Program-made: the position numbers and the translations under genes
Shown here: in pieces, positions 9,171 to 18,780 of the stretch
Position numbering within the stretch: position 1 is the first letter of the stretch
Layout of the letters: every line of letters starts with the position of its first letter
From: JADGQM01 sp964441945
Lineage (GTDB): Bacteria; Desulfobacterota; Syntrophobacteria; Syntrophobacterales; Syntrophobacteraceae
Assembly: GCA_964441945.1 (NCBI GenBank)
Contig: CAYTWB010000031.1
Span: 1-46,416, forward strand
Direction of reading: 5' to 3'
DNA: 46,416 bases
The notes under the pieces: generated by a model
What the model saw: the letters and a program-made list of their open reading frames with translations, nothing else
Database searches by the model: none
What the model was told of the DNA's origin: nothing

Positions 9171-9264
9171 TGTCTAAATTCCCTTTCAATCAATGCAGGC
9201 TATTCTGTGTGGTGTAAACTCGCCGCGATAATGACTTGAGTGACCAACAGCCTCTCCCAAAAGC

Positions 9265-10581
9265 TCAAAAGTAACGCATTTCCCCCGAAGGACGCCGAAA
9301 GTGTTTCACATGGCTAATCCGAAATCTCTTGTAGAGGCGGATAACGGTCGATGGGAGATAAAGCTCTAATAATCTCAGTAAACCACGACGCGTAATGGGC
9401 CGGGGTCTCAAATCTTGATGGGAAAATTCCGGGCGAACGGGAGGGAGTTTGATGATTCGGGGCAGCTGGGCTAGCTCCGTCCGGCGCGGCTCGGGAACCA
9501 GGTCCGACAAAAAAGCGATCCATTGCCGGGCACAAGCTTCGGAAGCATATTCAGTCTGGACGCGAGCCCGCGCTCCATGTGAGAGGGCCCGCCAGAGGTT
9601 CGTATCGGTTCTAAGCGTCTCAACGGCCCTGATGAAGCTGTTGCCACGATCCGACACCACAAGTCCGGTTACGCCATGTTCAACCAATTCCGGAATACCG
9701 CTGCGCATGTTGGTGCAGATTGGAACCAAGCCGCATGCCATCCCTTCGATAAGGGAAATGGGCAACCCTTCGTAGTCGGAAAGCAGTACTATAGCATGTG
9801 CCTGCAAAAGATGATCTTGGATCTCGTCGCTGTCGATTCGACCTTGGAGGCTGACAGGCAGTCCTTTCCCCTCGGTTGCTAGCAACCACTCGACTTCGGC
9901 CCTCGCCCTGCCTTCGCCGTAGATGACTGCCTCGGTCCCAGGAATTTCGCGCGCTGCGCGACAAAACGATCGAGTCAAATCGAGAATACGCTTTTGCTCC
10001 TGTTCAAGGCGACCCACGTACACGAGTCTCAGCCCATTGGTAGGTTCACTGTTATGACAGTTTGGCACGGGAGCTCCACATGGAATCTTGGCTATCTTGA
10101 TATCCTTGGGAGCAAGCCTTACCACCACCGACCGAAGGTACTCGGATACGCAGACCAGGCCCGATAGACGGTGGCCCAAGGGCCCATTGACGAATTCCTC
10201 GATCAGCGCCCAATAGAACGGATCGTCTGAATGCATTACACCAACTGTGGCGATTCCAGCTTGGCGAAACCAGCTATTCAGATAGTAGGCTGGAATCACA
10301 AGGTTGGGTACAAAGATATCAGGTTTCAAGTGTACGACGAAGGATAAGATCCTCTGCAATCGCTGCTGAGTGAAGGGGCAGGTTCGAAAGGCAAATTCTG
10401 TACACGGAATCCCTGTCGAGCGGAGTGCAACGCTGGTCGCACCCCGGCCGGGGCACGGTGTAAGGAGAAGGGCATGAACCGCCACCCCAGCTTTCTGCAA
10501 TTCAGGCAGTAAGCGACGCAGCCATGTGTTTGGGCCTCCAACACAGTCTAGGTCATCGTAGGCACAGAATACGGTTTTCAT
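9265..10581 (-). CDS. Glycosyltransferase family 4
   Basis: A 438-residue GT4 enzyme starting at ATG 10581. A glycine-containing acceptor loop (CVGGPNTWLRRLL) lies near residue 14. The donor half shows LVYVGRLEQEQKR and the E-x7-E motif (EGLPISLIE), followed by GMACGLVPICT. The last 70 or so residues form a basic tail rich in Arg and Pro without a recognised domain; it may mediate membrane association. It is separated from both neighbours by 94-141 bases, so coupling here is looser than elsewhere in the cluster. Confidence 0.85.
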   Translation of the reverse strand: MKTVFCAYDDLDCVGGPNTWLRRLLPELQKAGVAVHALLLTPCPGRGATSVALRSTGIPCTEFAFRTCPFTQQRLQRILSFVVHLKPDIFVPNLVIPAYYLNSWFRQAGIATVGVMHSDDPFYWALIEEFVNGPLGHRLSGLVCVSEYLRSVVVRLAPKDIKIAKIPCGAPVPNCHNSEPTNGLRLVYVGRLEQEQKRILDLTRSFCRAAREIPGTEAVIYGEGRARAEVEWLLATEGKGLPVSLQGRIDSDEIQDHLLQAHAIVLLSDYEGLPISLIEGMACGLVPICTNMRSGIPELVEHGVTGLVVSDRGNSFIRAVETLRTDTNLWRALSHGARARVQTEYASEACARQWIAFLSDLVPEPRRTELAQLPRIIKLPPVRPEFSHQDLRPRPITRRGLLRLLELYLPSTVIRLYKRFRISHVKHFRRPSGEMRYF

Positions 10582-10722
10582 AAAAAGGAAAGTTCATCTC
10601 TCTTCTGATGATGCACCTGCAAGGATCGGGAAGATCGGCTCGCAGATCCGCATTCGCTCATCGACCTTCAGAAACGAAAAGTGCAAGCTCATAGAGCATT
10701 GAATCCAAGGCACATCTTTCTG

Positions 10723-11667
10723 TCAAGGTTTCAGTTGGGCCAATTGATTGCTGATCCAGAGTCTCGCGTGATCCAGCATGAACCTGATCAGTGGTTTTGA
10801 GCCCACTCCTAAGGCGCCCAGCCTTTGCGCGCAATACCACATTCGCATGGCTTCGCCTGGGTCATGATTAGTGATTGCCTCCAACATCGCAAAACGTGCA
10901 TTGTTTCGTGAGAAGCAACGGATGAAGCGCCAACATGCAATCCATGTGCGCCAAGTCCGAACACTTGGGCAAGAACCCAGGTTCTTGCGAAGGACCTTCA
11001 GTGAGTTTTCATAAAGTCGCATCACTTCTTTGGTCGAATTGCGAGCGTGCTGACGATAGTTGAGCGCGAGCCTCGGGTGGTAATGAAACGGCCCCACGGC
11101 AGCCAGCCGGATCCAGCAATCCCAGTCGTCCGATCCCCAGAGCGTGTGATCAAATCCCCGAATCCTGCGTATTGCAGAGGTTCGAATCAATGCCTGTCCT
11201 GGCGATCTCAACCAGTTCGCCCGCAATAACTCGCTCTGTACCCAACCACTGGGGCCTTTACGGTCGGGATGCCGGCAACCGGAGGTCAGCCCGAAGCTCT
11301 CTGCATATCCATAGACTAATACCATTTCTGGATGAGAAATCATTTCGTCGACTTGCCACTGAAGCTTGTCGGAAGGCCAAAGATCATCATCATCAAGCAG
11401 CGCGATGAATTCGCCACCGGCTTCCGAGATCCCGCGATTGCGAGCGGCAGCCTGACCCGAATTGGGTTGTTCGAAGTAACGGATCTTGCCGGACGCAATC
11501 GACGGAGCAAGAATAGCGGCGGTATCGTCCTCCGATCCGTCATTGACTACGATGATCTCGTAACGGGAATAAGTCTGGCCGAAGACCGAACTAAGTGCCT
11601 CGAGAACAAAATCTCGATGGTTGTAAGTTGGGATAATTACGCTGACGGTGACGTGGTGATGGTCCAT
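10723..11667 (-). CDS. Glycosyltransferase family 2
   Basis: A 314-residue GT-A enzyme. VSVIIPTYNHRDFV near the N-terminus, VVNDGSEDDT and the metal-binding LLDDDDLW are classical GT2 motifs. GSDDWDCWIRLA is the acceptor-side ED-type motif. ATG 11667 is chosen; a GTG four codons upstream (11679) is an alternative, and neither has a strong ribosome site. The C-terminal 100 residues are Arg- and Trp-rich and may form amphipathic helices. The sugar specificity is unknown. Confidence 0.85.
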   Translation of the reverse strand: MDHHHVTVSVIIPTYNHRDFVLEALSSVFGQTYSRYEIIVVNDGSEDDTAAILAPSIASGKIRYFEQPNSGQAAARNRGISEAGGEFIALLDDDDLWPSDKLQWQVDEMISHPEMVLVYGYAESFGLTSGCRHPDRKGPSGWVQSELLRANWLRSPGQALIRTSAIRRIRGFDHTLWGSDDWDCWIRLAAVGPFHYHPRLALNYRQHARNSTKEVMRLYENSLKVLRKNLGSCPSVRTWRTWIACWRFIRCFSRNNARFAMLEAITNHDPGEAMRMWYCAQRLGALGVGSKPLIRFMLDHARLWISNQLAQLKP

Positions 11668-11736
11668 CGGCTTACGCACTCATCAAGGCTTTCGATGTAT
11701 TCTCGTGGGGCTCACGCCGAAGTCTCTGATTCGACT

Positions 11737-13011
11737 TCAGATATGTGCCCTACCCGCACCGGCCCCACTTCTGCGGCTTCGATGTTTTCGCCACACCCGG
11801 TAAGCAAACCGAAGGGATGAAGTCATGCCGGGTAAGCTGAACAGGAGAATCCTCAAGCGAGATAACGGATGGAAATGAGAAATTTGTTCTGAACTCAAAA
11901 GCCTACCCAGCATTTCCAATACGAGCTGTTCGACTCTTTCAGCACTACAGATCGCAGCAATAAACTCCTGACCTGAGTGCCCAATTGCTTCAGCTGCCTC
12001 AGGATCTACGAGAAGGGATGCTATGGATTGAGCCAAATCGTCTGCCGTATCGGCAATGATGCAATGTCGGCCCGATTGGACTTTCAGACCTTGCATCCCA
12101 ATACTGGTGCTAACTACCGGCACTCCTGCAGCCATTGCTTCATTAACCTTGCCTTTCATGCCAGCACCGTATCGCAGTGGTGCTACAGAGACTGCAGCGC
12201 GGTCGAGATATGGCCCTGTGTCCGGGACGTAGCCCAGGACTTCGACACCGGGCGCATCAGCTAACGCTTCTATCTCAGGAGGAACTGCGCTTCCGATGAT
12301 CAAGAGCCGTGCGGCAGCAACCTGGGAGCGCACCTTTGGCCAGATGGTCGAAACCAACCACCTGACAGCATCGATATTTGGTGCATGGCGAAACCCTCCG
12401 ATAAAGATGACTTCGGGTTGACGAATACGCTTTGATCGATGCCGCAATGGAACAATATTGGGTATTACAAAAGTGTTCGCCAGTCTCGCCTCGCGAAAGA
12501 GTGCCTGTTGTTCCTCCTCTGTGACGACAATCACACAGTCAGCTCGACGGTATGCATTCAATTCAGCGCACTTAGTTTGAGGTTCAGACTCACCTTCAGG
12601 AAGTCCCAGTACTCCTGCAGATCGTTCTCGCAGATAATGAACATCAACTGAGTCAATAACGAGTGACGCTTGAGGCTGAAAGAAATGAATCAGATATTGT
12701 AGTCTTATGGCTGTAACATAGAACTCACAAACAACAATATCATAGTTAACCTGACCAAGGGCGATAATCAAATCTATCAAGGAATTTGGTATTATATTCA
12801 AATCCATGTCATGAAGCAGTTCTTGGTAAGCCTTTGCATCCTGTAGAGAGATTTGGTGGTGTGATCCAATAGGCAATTCGCAAATGAACAATGATACATC
12901 GCAATGCCTACTCATTATCCGCAACAACTCAATCAGCCGCCTGTCACCGCTATTTCTATCAGAACAGGGAAGATGAGGCACTATAACTAAAGTGTGATGC
13001 CGATCTTGCAT
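11737..13011 (-). CDS. Glycosyltransferase family 4
   Basis: A 424-residue GT4-type enzyme with ATG 13011. The N-terminus (HHTLVIVPHLPCSDRNSGDR) and the VIDSVDVHYLRER segment fit the group that includes PelF/WbpY-like GTs. The donor domain shows VIFIGGFRHAPNIDAV and GAGMKGKVNEAMAAGVPVV, the latter containing the donor-binding Glu. The C-terminus ends in a basic run (WRKHRSRRSGAG). It lies 18 bases past the start side of the next gene in a tight arrangement. Confidence 0.84.
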   Translation of the reverse strand: MQDRHHTLVIVPHLPCSDRNSGDRRLIELLRIMSRHCDVSLFICELPIGSHHQISLQDAKAYQELLHDMDLNIIPNSLIDLIIALGQVNYDIVVCEFYVTAIRLQYLIHFFQPQASLVIDSVDVHYLRERSAGVLGLPEGESEPQTKCAELNAYRRADCVIVVTEEEQQALFREARLANTFVIPNIVPLRHRSKRIRQPEVIFIGGFRHAPNIDAVRWLVSTIWPKVRSQVAAARLLIIGSAVPPEIEALADAPGVEVLGYVPDTGPYLDRAAVSVAPLRYGAGMKGKVNEAMAAGVPVVSTSIGMQGLKVQSGRHCIIADTADDLAQSIASLLVDPEAAEAIGHSGQEFIAAICSAERVEQLVLEMLGRLLSSEQISHFHPLSRLRILLFSLPGMTSSLRFAYRVWRKHRSRRSGAGAGRAHI

Positions 13012-13029
13012 AGAATGTACCTGTTGGCA

Positions 13030-14133
13030 CTAATACTTAGCGTAAGTGAGTGCTATTTTGCTCATTACCTTATTGACGGCTGATCGAATATGCCACCATC
13101 TCCTGATATGTGATTGATAGAATCGAAATGACCTAGGGCATGTAAAGGGTGATTCTTTAGAAGCATTAGTTGTGTAAATTTCATCGTAATAAGCACGACG
13201 CATTGCTGTTGTGATAAAATCACCATTTTCAAAATGATCGAATGCGTAAGGCCATTCTCGTACCTCGTAGTAGCTATTCTCCAACAACATTTCCCGATAT
13301 ATATGTGACAATAGAAACCAAGCGGATTCTTCAGTACTACAGTCTTTTGTAGAATGCCTTGAGACCTTCCATGGAGTGTCGATGTCCCATCCACTGAAAT
13401 GGAAGAAAAGGAGCGGTTGACCGTTACTCTTGAAGCTGCCAACAGGCCCGACAGAGATAAAACGCTCGTTTGTATTCCAGTATCCAACGTTACAACCCGG
13501 ATGCTGGAATACCTGTACATCACTAAAATAAAATGGTGCCAGGTTCAGCCAAAGTTGATCTACAAAGCAGGAACGGAAGTCATGAAATCCCCATCTCATT
13601 AGCCGTTTCTTAAACCAGTCTATAAACTGCTTTACGGTTTCGCATCGGGAGAGCCCGAGCATTCCAGCATTGAAAACCCCGCACCGGAGCAAATTGGTCT
13701 CAAACGGCGAAGCCGGTTCTGCATTTGAAGGTTGAAGGAGATGAGGGCTCAATAAAACGGAGGCATTTTGAAGAGCTTGAAATAACGGTTCTAGAGAGTT
13801 GCAGACCAGAATGTCAGTGTCGAGGAAAACCCAACTGTGCGCCCTAGTATGAGTCAGTATATATTCGTGGAGCAAACCGCGCAAAGCACAGCAATATTCA
13901 AAGGGCGTGTAGTAGAAACTCATATGACGAACAACCTCTCGCTCGGCCAGGTCCTCCAGTTGGATCATCTGAAACGGCTCTGTTGCCGGGTCGAAAAATC
14001 CATCGACACGATCCGCCAGGAGCACCAGAAGCGGGGGCAATTCAGGATTGTGTTCGCGAATACTCTTAGCGAGTACCCGCGCATGGGCCAAATAGCTCTT
14101 GGTGATAATGGTACAGATAAGGCGCTGTATCAA
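13030..14133 (-). CDS. Putative nucleotide-diphospho-sugar transferase (GT-A fold)
   Basis: A protein of about 367 residues beginning ICTIITKSYLAHARVLAKSI and containing WVFLDTDILVCNSLEPLF, a DxD motif typical of GT-A enzymes handling nucleotide sugars (GT8-like or the broader nucleotide-diphospho-sugar transferase group). The frame is open upstream to 14478, but those 115 codons run antisense to transposase debris and show no family similarity. I prefer TTG 14133, preceded by GTGGAG eight bases upstream. The start remains uncertain because insertion of the mobile element may have removed the original 5' end. Confidence 0.7.
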   Translation of the reverse strand: MIQRLICTIITKSYLAHARVLAKSIREHNPELPPLLVLLADRVDGFFDPATEPFQMIQLEDLAEREVVRHMSFYYTPFEYCCALRGLLHEYILTHTRAHSWVFLDTDILVCNSLEPLFQALQNASVLLSPHLLQPSNAEPASPFETNLLRCGVFNAGMLGLSRCETVKQFIDWFKKRLMRWGFHDFRSCFVDQLWLNLAPFYFSDVQVFQHPGCNVGYWNTNERFISVGPVGSFKSNGQPLLFFHFSGWDIDTPWKVSRHSTKDCSTEESAWFLLSHIYREMLLENSYYEVREWPYAFDHFENGDFITTAMRRAYYDEIYTTNASKESPFTCPRSFRFYQSHIRRWWHIRSAVNKVMSKIALTYAKY

Positions 14134-14340
14134 GACACGGGCTCCACAGGGACGGCGGTCAGCATGGCTAGGCGTGTGCCGGCAATGGATCAGACCTAAC
14201 CGGAATGGAAGATCTCCGCCAGTTAATGTGCAATCCCGGCATACTCTGCGTGCTCGGGTTTGAACACCTTCTCCCCAACTCGACAGTGGTAACGGTAAGC
14301 GGAACTCATCAACGAACCAGGCAAAGATGCTGTGATCAAG

Positions 14341-14514
14341 GTGCTCCTGGAGATGGATGCGAGTATAAGAGCCCTTGAGCAGTAAGTAATCCCACTTCAG
14401 AAAAAGACCGTTTCCCTCTCGACAAATTCGACCAATTCCTCCGAGCCACCCCCGTCTGATGGTCCTGAGGTGACCCAACCGAAAAAGAAAAAGTCCAAAC
14501 GTTCTGCCATTGGT
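14341..14514 (+). pseudogene. IS66-type transposase remnant (N-terminal part)
   Basis: On the plus strand the conceptual translation reads VLLEMDASIRALEQ, then a stop codon, then VIPLQKKT, followed by STNSTNSSEPPPSDGPEV and TQPKKKKSKR. This matches the coiled-coil plus N-S-S-x-P-P-S-D-G-P and Lys-rich stretch at the N-terminus of IS66-family transposases. The in-frame stop and the loss of everything after KKKKSKR show that it is dead. It lies antisense in the gap between two glycosyltransferase genes. Confidence 0.6.
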
Positions 14515-14633
14515 TCCCAGTCATTGAGATCAATGGGCGTTATTTGCTGATCGGAGACACCCCTAAAGTGAGCAAGAAGGCCCAGAAAATGCCCGGAGTG
14601 AAAACGCTGCGCCAGGAATCTCAAAACAAATGA
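14508..14633 (+). pseudogene. Second transposase-like remnant (IS4/IS701-type DDE)
   Basis: A 41-codon plus-strand piece, read from 14508 to the TGA at 14631, contains FPVIEINGRYLLIGD and TPKVSKKAQKMPGVKTLRQES. This resembles, from memory, the segment around the first catalytic Asp in IS4/IS701-like DDE transposases. It abuts the IS66-like remnant in a different frame, so two elements seem to have been joined. The following piece to about 14732 (HWVHLIVGAKDNYVDVGYM) is unrecognised. The preceding 14190-14340 may also be transposase debris. Confidence 0.4.
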
Positions 14634-14761
14634 GCTGGGCAAGCATTGGGTTCACCTTATCGTTGGGGCCAAGGACAACTATGTGGATGTAGGCTACATG
14701 CACCTTGATGCTCCTCAGGATAGATGGAACTAATAGTATCTCCAACGATTCATGATATCCG

Positions 14762-15781
14762 TCACTCTCTCTTTCTGTGAATCACAAGTCGGAAGATATT
14801 CATCGCGCCAACTATGATCCGATAAATTCTGGGATGACGTTCCAAACATTTCTTCAACATCCGAATTATGACAAAATACCAGATAATAAAATCATTATCC
14901 TTGTATTTACTGAGCCCAAGTCCCATTTCTGCTGGAAGATAGCAAATGAATAATTCGCACAATGTTGAATATGCGGAAATTAAACACTTCATGGAATGAG
15001 ACAAAGACTCAGATTTTACAATCAGCGCCAGCTTCATTTCCAAGATTGAATAATGATGTTTAAGGTGATTCCGAACGATTGACGTACTAGCAGAATCCTC
15101 GTGTACCCTATAATAAGTTAGTCTTTCCGGTATAAAGACAAATTTTCCACGGGTGGCTATGAGGCACCAGCATAACCAATCCTCGTATTGAAAAGCCTGA
15201 GGCGTGGCAAAAGGTATCTCCCGTAATGGGCGTGTTTTGACTAAGACAGAAGACAGGCATATGTGATTGTTTAACAGGTAATCCGATCGGTTACGAAACC
15301 AGTAAGGGACGAGCGGATTATTCATGAAATTCTGTTCATATCTAATGGATTGAGAGACATCGCCTATTACCGAAACACCGGTATGGCAGAGCACCACATC
15401 CTCATGACATTTCATCACTTCAACTTGTTTCCCTATTTTGTCCGGTGCAAACATATCGTCCGCGTCAAGAAAAGCAATGAATTCACCTGAAGCTAACGAA
15501 ACCCCTCTTTCCCTAGTTGTACTCACTCCAAAATTGTTTCTATCCAAATGCCTGCTTATGATCAGATTGTGATATTTTCGAGATTTCAATTCCAATATTA
15601 ATTCATATGAACCATCATTAGAACCATCATCCACAACAATCACTTCAATGGGTTTATATGACTGAGCATAAGCTGACGAAATTGCATCCTCTATAAATCT
15701 GAGAGAGTTATAGGATGGTATTATGATACTCACGACATTCGGTGTCAAATCGCGTTGCTTATATGTAACACAAGAAACCAT
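14762..15781 (-). CDS. Glycosyltransferase family 2
   Basis: A 339-residue GT-A enzyme with ATG 15781. VVSIIIPSYNSLRFIEDA, VVDDGSNDGS and AFLDADDMFAPDKI (metal-binding DxD) are clear GT2 motifs. YEDWLCWCLIATRG is the acceptor-side motif. Base composition is visibly A+T-richer than in the flanking housekeeping genes, in keeping with an acquired cluster. It is the last gene of the proximal sub-cluster before the transposase debris. The sugar is unknown. Confidence 0.86.
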   Translation of the reverse strand: MVSCVTYKQRDLTPNVVSIIIPSYNSLRFIEDAISSAYAQSYKPIEVIVVDDGSNDGSYELILELKSRKYHNLIISRHLDRNNFGVSTTRERGVSLASGEFIAFLDADDMFAPDKIGKQVEVMKCHEDVVLCHTGVSVIGDVSQSIRYEQNFMNNPLVPYWFRNRSDYLLNNHICLSSVLVKTRPLREIPFATPQAFQYEDWLCWCLIATRGKFVFIPERLTYYRVHEDSASTSIVRNHLKHHYSILEMKLALIVKSESLSHSMKCLISAYSTLCELFICYLPAEMGLGLSKYKDNDFIIWYFVIIRMLKKCLERHPRIYRIIVGAMNIFRLVIHRKRE

Positions 15782-15821
15782 ATTAAATTCCGTGAGTTAT
15801 AATGAGATGCCTGAATTATAA

Positions 15822-16814
15822 TCAGTGATGTTTTATACGTTGTTTCAATAGCAAACACAAAATACATTCTTGATGTATATAGCCCTTACGATTGCACCAA
15901 TCTAACTGCTCTCTCATCGGCAACGGACACCCCACGAATAATCGTTTAATCGCAGATCGGCCATATGCCAATGCTAAGCGAATGAATGAACGCGTCAAAA
16001 CCCATAGCCGGCGCTTCGAAGCTACTGGCATCTGGCGTTCGCCAAAACGCCAATCTAGGATCGCATCACAGCGTCCCTGGGCATAGGTGCGCCGTAAAAA
16101 ATACTCTTTTGTTAGCCTACAAGCTGGAATGAGATGGTGCACCATCGCGCTAGGGTCAATCATGATCTGATAGCCGGCACGTTCGATTCGGCGAAGAAAC
16201 TCCGTTTCCTCACCAGGGACAAGGCTTGTGCCCATATAGCCAAGTTGCGCATCAAACGAGCCGACAATACTGAAGGCTGAAATCCTCACAGCAAAATTGG
16301 CCCCATATGGATAGTAAGGGTAGCTCGTGCAATGTCGTGCGGGATGTTTGAACGTCGGCTTAAAGATTCCTTCACATTGGTTGTCGAACCATGCTGGTGG
16401 TGTTGTTTCGTACTCAGGCATGATTCCACCTCCAGCGCACATAATCTGTTCACTTTGCTCAAACACAGCACACAATCTCTGAAGCCACTCCGGTTCGGGT
16501 ACCGCATCATCGTCAAGAAAGCATAAGAACCGTCCTTTTGCTTCCACAATTGCACGATTTCTGGCTGAAGAAAGACCAACTTGTGTTTCCAGAACGTAAC
16601 GGACTATCACTGTATTTATAGAAGACCAACATTCCTTTACAACCTCTGCCGTATGATCAGTTGAACCATTATCAACAACCAAAATTTCGAAACCACCCAT
16701 CGGTGGCTCTTGCAATGCTGCCTTACGAATGGTGTTGCCGAGATAAGATGCACGGTTCCTGGTACATATGACAACACTGGCAGATAATTGACTCTTTGCG
16801 CTGTTTGTTTTCAA
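15822..16814 (-). CDS. Glycosyltransferase family 2
   Basis: A 330-residue GT-A enzyme. Motifs are SVVICTRNRASYL, LVVDNGSTDHT, a metal-binding CFLDDDAVPEPEWL, and an EETEFLRRIERAG acceptor motif. The start is TTG 16814, with GGAT about seven bases upstream; no in-frame ATG lies before the conserved domain. Proteins of this type often act in exopolysaccharide or O-antigen assembly. The gap to the next gene is 40 bases. Specificity cannot be read from sequence. Confidence 0.86.
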   Translation of the reverse strand: MKTNSAKSQLSASVVICTRNRASYLGNTIRKAALQEPPMGGFEILVVDNGSTDHTAEVVKECWSSINTVIVRYVLETQVGLSSARNRAIVEAKGRFLCFLDDDAVPEPEWLQRLCAVFEQSEQIMCAGGGIMPEYETTPPAWFDNQCEGIFKPTFKHPARHCTSYPYYPYGANFAVRISAFSIVGSFDAQLGYMGTSLVPGEETEFLRRIERAGYQIMIDPSAMVHHLIPACRLTKEYFLRRTYAQGRCDAILDWRFGERQMPVASKRRLWVLTRSFIRLALAYGRSAIKRLFVGCPLPMREQLDWCNRKGYIHQECILCLLLKQRIKHH

Positions 16815-16856
16815 ATAATATCCATTTTTCGAAGGTGACAGTTTATTAGAACAAAG

Positions 16857-17567
16857 CTAAACCTTCTCGGGTCGTCGCGCCTCGACATACAGTGTACCCC
16901 ATGCACGTGACACGGTGTCAAGTTGCGGATCGAAGGCGCGTCGTCTTGCCTCAACGAATCCCGCTCTTCTTATTGATCCAAGCAAAGTCTCCTCATCATA
17001 AATAAACCGATGTTCTCCATCCTGGCGAAACATATAATTTATCTGCTCCATTCGTGTGTTTGCCCAGCTTGGATGCCAACGTTCCTTTGAGACATTGAAA
17101 AAGTCTTGATTATCATCACCTGCATAGGCGCGTAGCGCGATTTCCCCATCTGGGACGCCAATGGACAACATTCCGCCGGGTTGGAGCAGTCTGGCGTAAT
17201 CGCGCAACAGATCTTCGGCAGGTCTTGGGTACTCGATGTGTTCGAAAAAGTGTTCGCTGTAAATAATGCTGCAACTTCCATCTGGCAAAGGAAGTGATTT
17301 ACGTAGATCAAGTTCATAAACACTCGGACCCTCTTGCATGTCAATATTGATCCATTTTTCTTTTATATTGGGGCCACATCCGAGATTCAACTTGAACGAA
17401 CGACCATCCTGAAGCAGACGAAGCTGCGCTCGACCCTTGGCGGTACGTTTCATTAGTTCATATTCTGTCAACAGATTTCTGGCTGTTCGGCGATAACATT
17501 TCGTATCCGGGCTCTCGCAGAATAGCAGGGCTAACACTCTGAATAACAATCTAACATTCATAATCAT
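16857..17567 (-). CDS. Class I SAM-dependent methyltransferase (type 11)
   Basis: A 236-residue methyltransferase. The SAM-binding motif I LNLGCGPNIKEKWINID begins near residue 60, motif IIYSEHFFEHI follows, and LLQPGGMLSIGVPDGE forms the post-II/III region. This predSAM-type group is frequent in polysaccharide clusters and is thought to O-methylate sugars or modify the chain end. ATG 17567 is used; a second ATG two codons later is equally plausible. Because Wzt has a glycan-recognition domain, a terminal methylation that stops chain growth is one possible role, which is inference. Confidence 0.78.
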   Translation of the reverse strand: MIMNVRLLFRVLALLFCESPDTKCYRRTARNLLTEYELMKRTAKGRAQLRLLQDGRSFKLNLGCGPNIKEKWINIDMQEGPSVYELDLRKSLPLPDGSCSIIYSEHFFEHIEYPRPAEDLLRDYARLLQPGGMLSIGVPDGEIALRAYAGDDNQDFFNVSKERWHPSWANTRMEQINYMFRQDGEHRFIYDEETLLGSIRRAGFVEARRRAFDPQLDTVSRAWGTLYVEARRPEKV

Positions 17568-17637
17568 ATTACTGGTCTTGTGACCTTACATGATGAAGTG
17601 ATTAACGGTGAACACCTCATGACGACAGAGCATGCAG

Positions 17638-18780
17638 TCATTTATAGTTCAATCCCGCCCAGAGCAGCCATGATCGTGTCTTTTCCATTCCATCCGAGAA
17701 AGACACAGTTGGTCTGAATCCAATCAATTTTTCGGTGATACGGTTCTCAATCAAAGATTGAGATGCCATGAGCTCCAAATGTGCCGGATTAGGCCAGATG
17801 TCTTGAATATCCGGCGCAGGAAAAGTAACAGGTACAGTGAAAGGAGCGACTTGGCGTTTGCGTAGGCCCCGATCGATTGATTTTAGAGCGCGCAAAAAAA
17901 TACGGGCTCCAGGCATGCGCAAAACAATGAGGGCCTCTCCTCGCAAGCTCCACAAATGACGAGGTAGCACTTTATACCACTTAAAGTGTCTGAGGATAGT
18001 TGTCTTTGGGAGGTATCGCAGTCTCGCGGGATTATCACCACGTGCCTTGCCATGTTCCTCATAGAATTGACGCCAAGTGATCCTGTCGGGACCAGACACA
18101 AGACAAGTAACTGAACCTGGATCCATATTCGCATGCAATGCGCATATGATGCATTGTATAGCATCATCGACGTACATAGCGTTGCATATACCTGAACCAT
18201 CATCTGGAAGTATAATGGCTCCCTGACAAAACTGTTCCATCGGATATTTGGACCAAAATGACCATGGCCCGTAGACCACCGGCAACCGTAAAACTACAGG
18301 CTTAAAATCTGTTCCGGCAGCTTCCCTGAAAATCTCCTCGGCATCCAGTTTGTCTCGCCCATAGGAGTCGATGGGCGAACATGGCGTACTTTCATCTATA
18401 GCACCTGCAGGTGTCTTACCATATACGGAGATTGTGCTGAGATACACAACTCGCTGAATGCCGTTGCGGCGGCAAGCTTTGTACACGTTTCTAGCCCCTT
18501 CCACTGTTATCCTTCGGTTCTGCTTGGCAGTACCTACGAAAGAAACAGCGGCATGAACCACATGCGTGCATCCCTGCATCGCCACAGTTAGAGCTGATAA
18601 GTCCGTTACATCCCCCTGAATCATCTCAATCGGAAAACGACTGATCCGGCTGGCGTTTTTGAAATGATGAACAAACGCAACCACGTTAGCCTTTTCCACT
18701 TCGACAAGCCACTGGACTAGGCGACTGCCGATGAAACCTGTCGCTCCCGTGATTAGAATTCTGGCGTTCGACAAACTCAC
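17638..18780 (-). CDS. NAD-dependent epimerase/dehydratase (extended SDR)
   Basis: A 380-residue extended short-chain dehydrogenase that probably acts on a nucleotide-activated sugar. The NAD motif ILITGATGFIGSRLV is at the N-terminus. The catalytic set is STISVYGKT and the Y-x3-K of SYGRDKLDAEE. Length beyond about 330 reflects an added C-terminal segment. The frame is open to 18813, but GTG 18780 overlaps the preceding stop as GTGA and has AAGGGGAA upstream, so I use it. Epimerase, reductase and dehydratase activities cannot be separated by eye. Confidence 0.82.
   Translation of the reverse strand: MSLSNARILITGATGFIGSRLVQWLVEVEKANVVAFVHHFKNASRISRFPIEMIQGDVTDLSALTVAMQGCTHVVHAAVSFVGTAKQNRRITVEGARNVYKACRRNGIQRVVYLSTISVYGKTPAGAIDESTPCSPIDSYGRDKLDAEEIFREAAGTDFKPVVLRLPVVYGPWSFWSKYPMEQFCQGAIILPDDGSGICNAMYVDDAIQCIICALHANMDPGSVTCLVSGPDRITWRQFYEEHGKARGDNPARLRYLPKTTILRHFKWYKVLPRHLWSLRGEALIVLRMPGARIFLRALKSIDRGLRKRQVAPFTVPVTFPAPDIQDIWPNPAHLELMASQSLIENRITEKLIGFRPTVSFSDGMEKTRSWLLWAGLNYK

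Noticed and set aside
14134..14478. N-terminal extension of the GT gene at 13030
   Set aside because: These 115 codons run antisense to the IS66-like remnant and have no GT similarity. A TTG with a GGAG site at 14133 fits the domain start.
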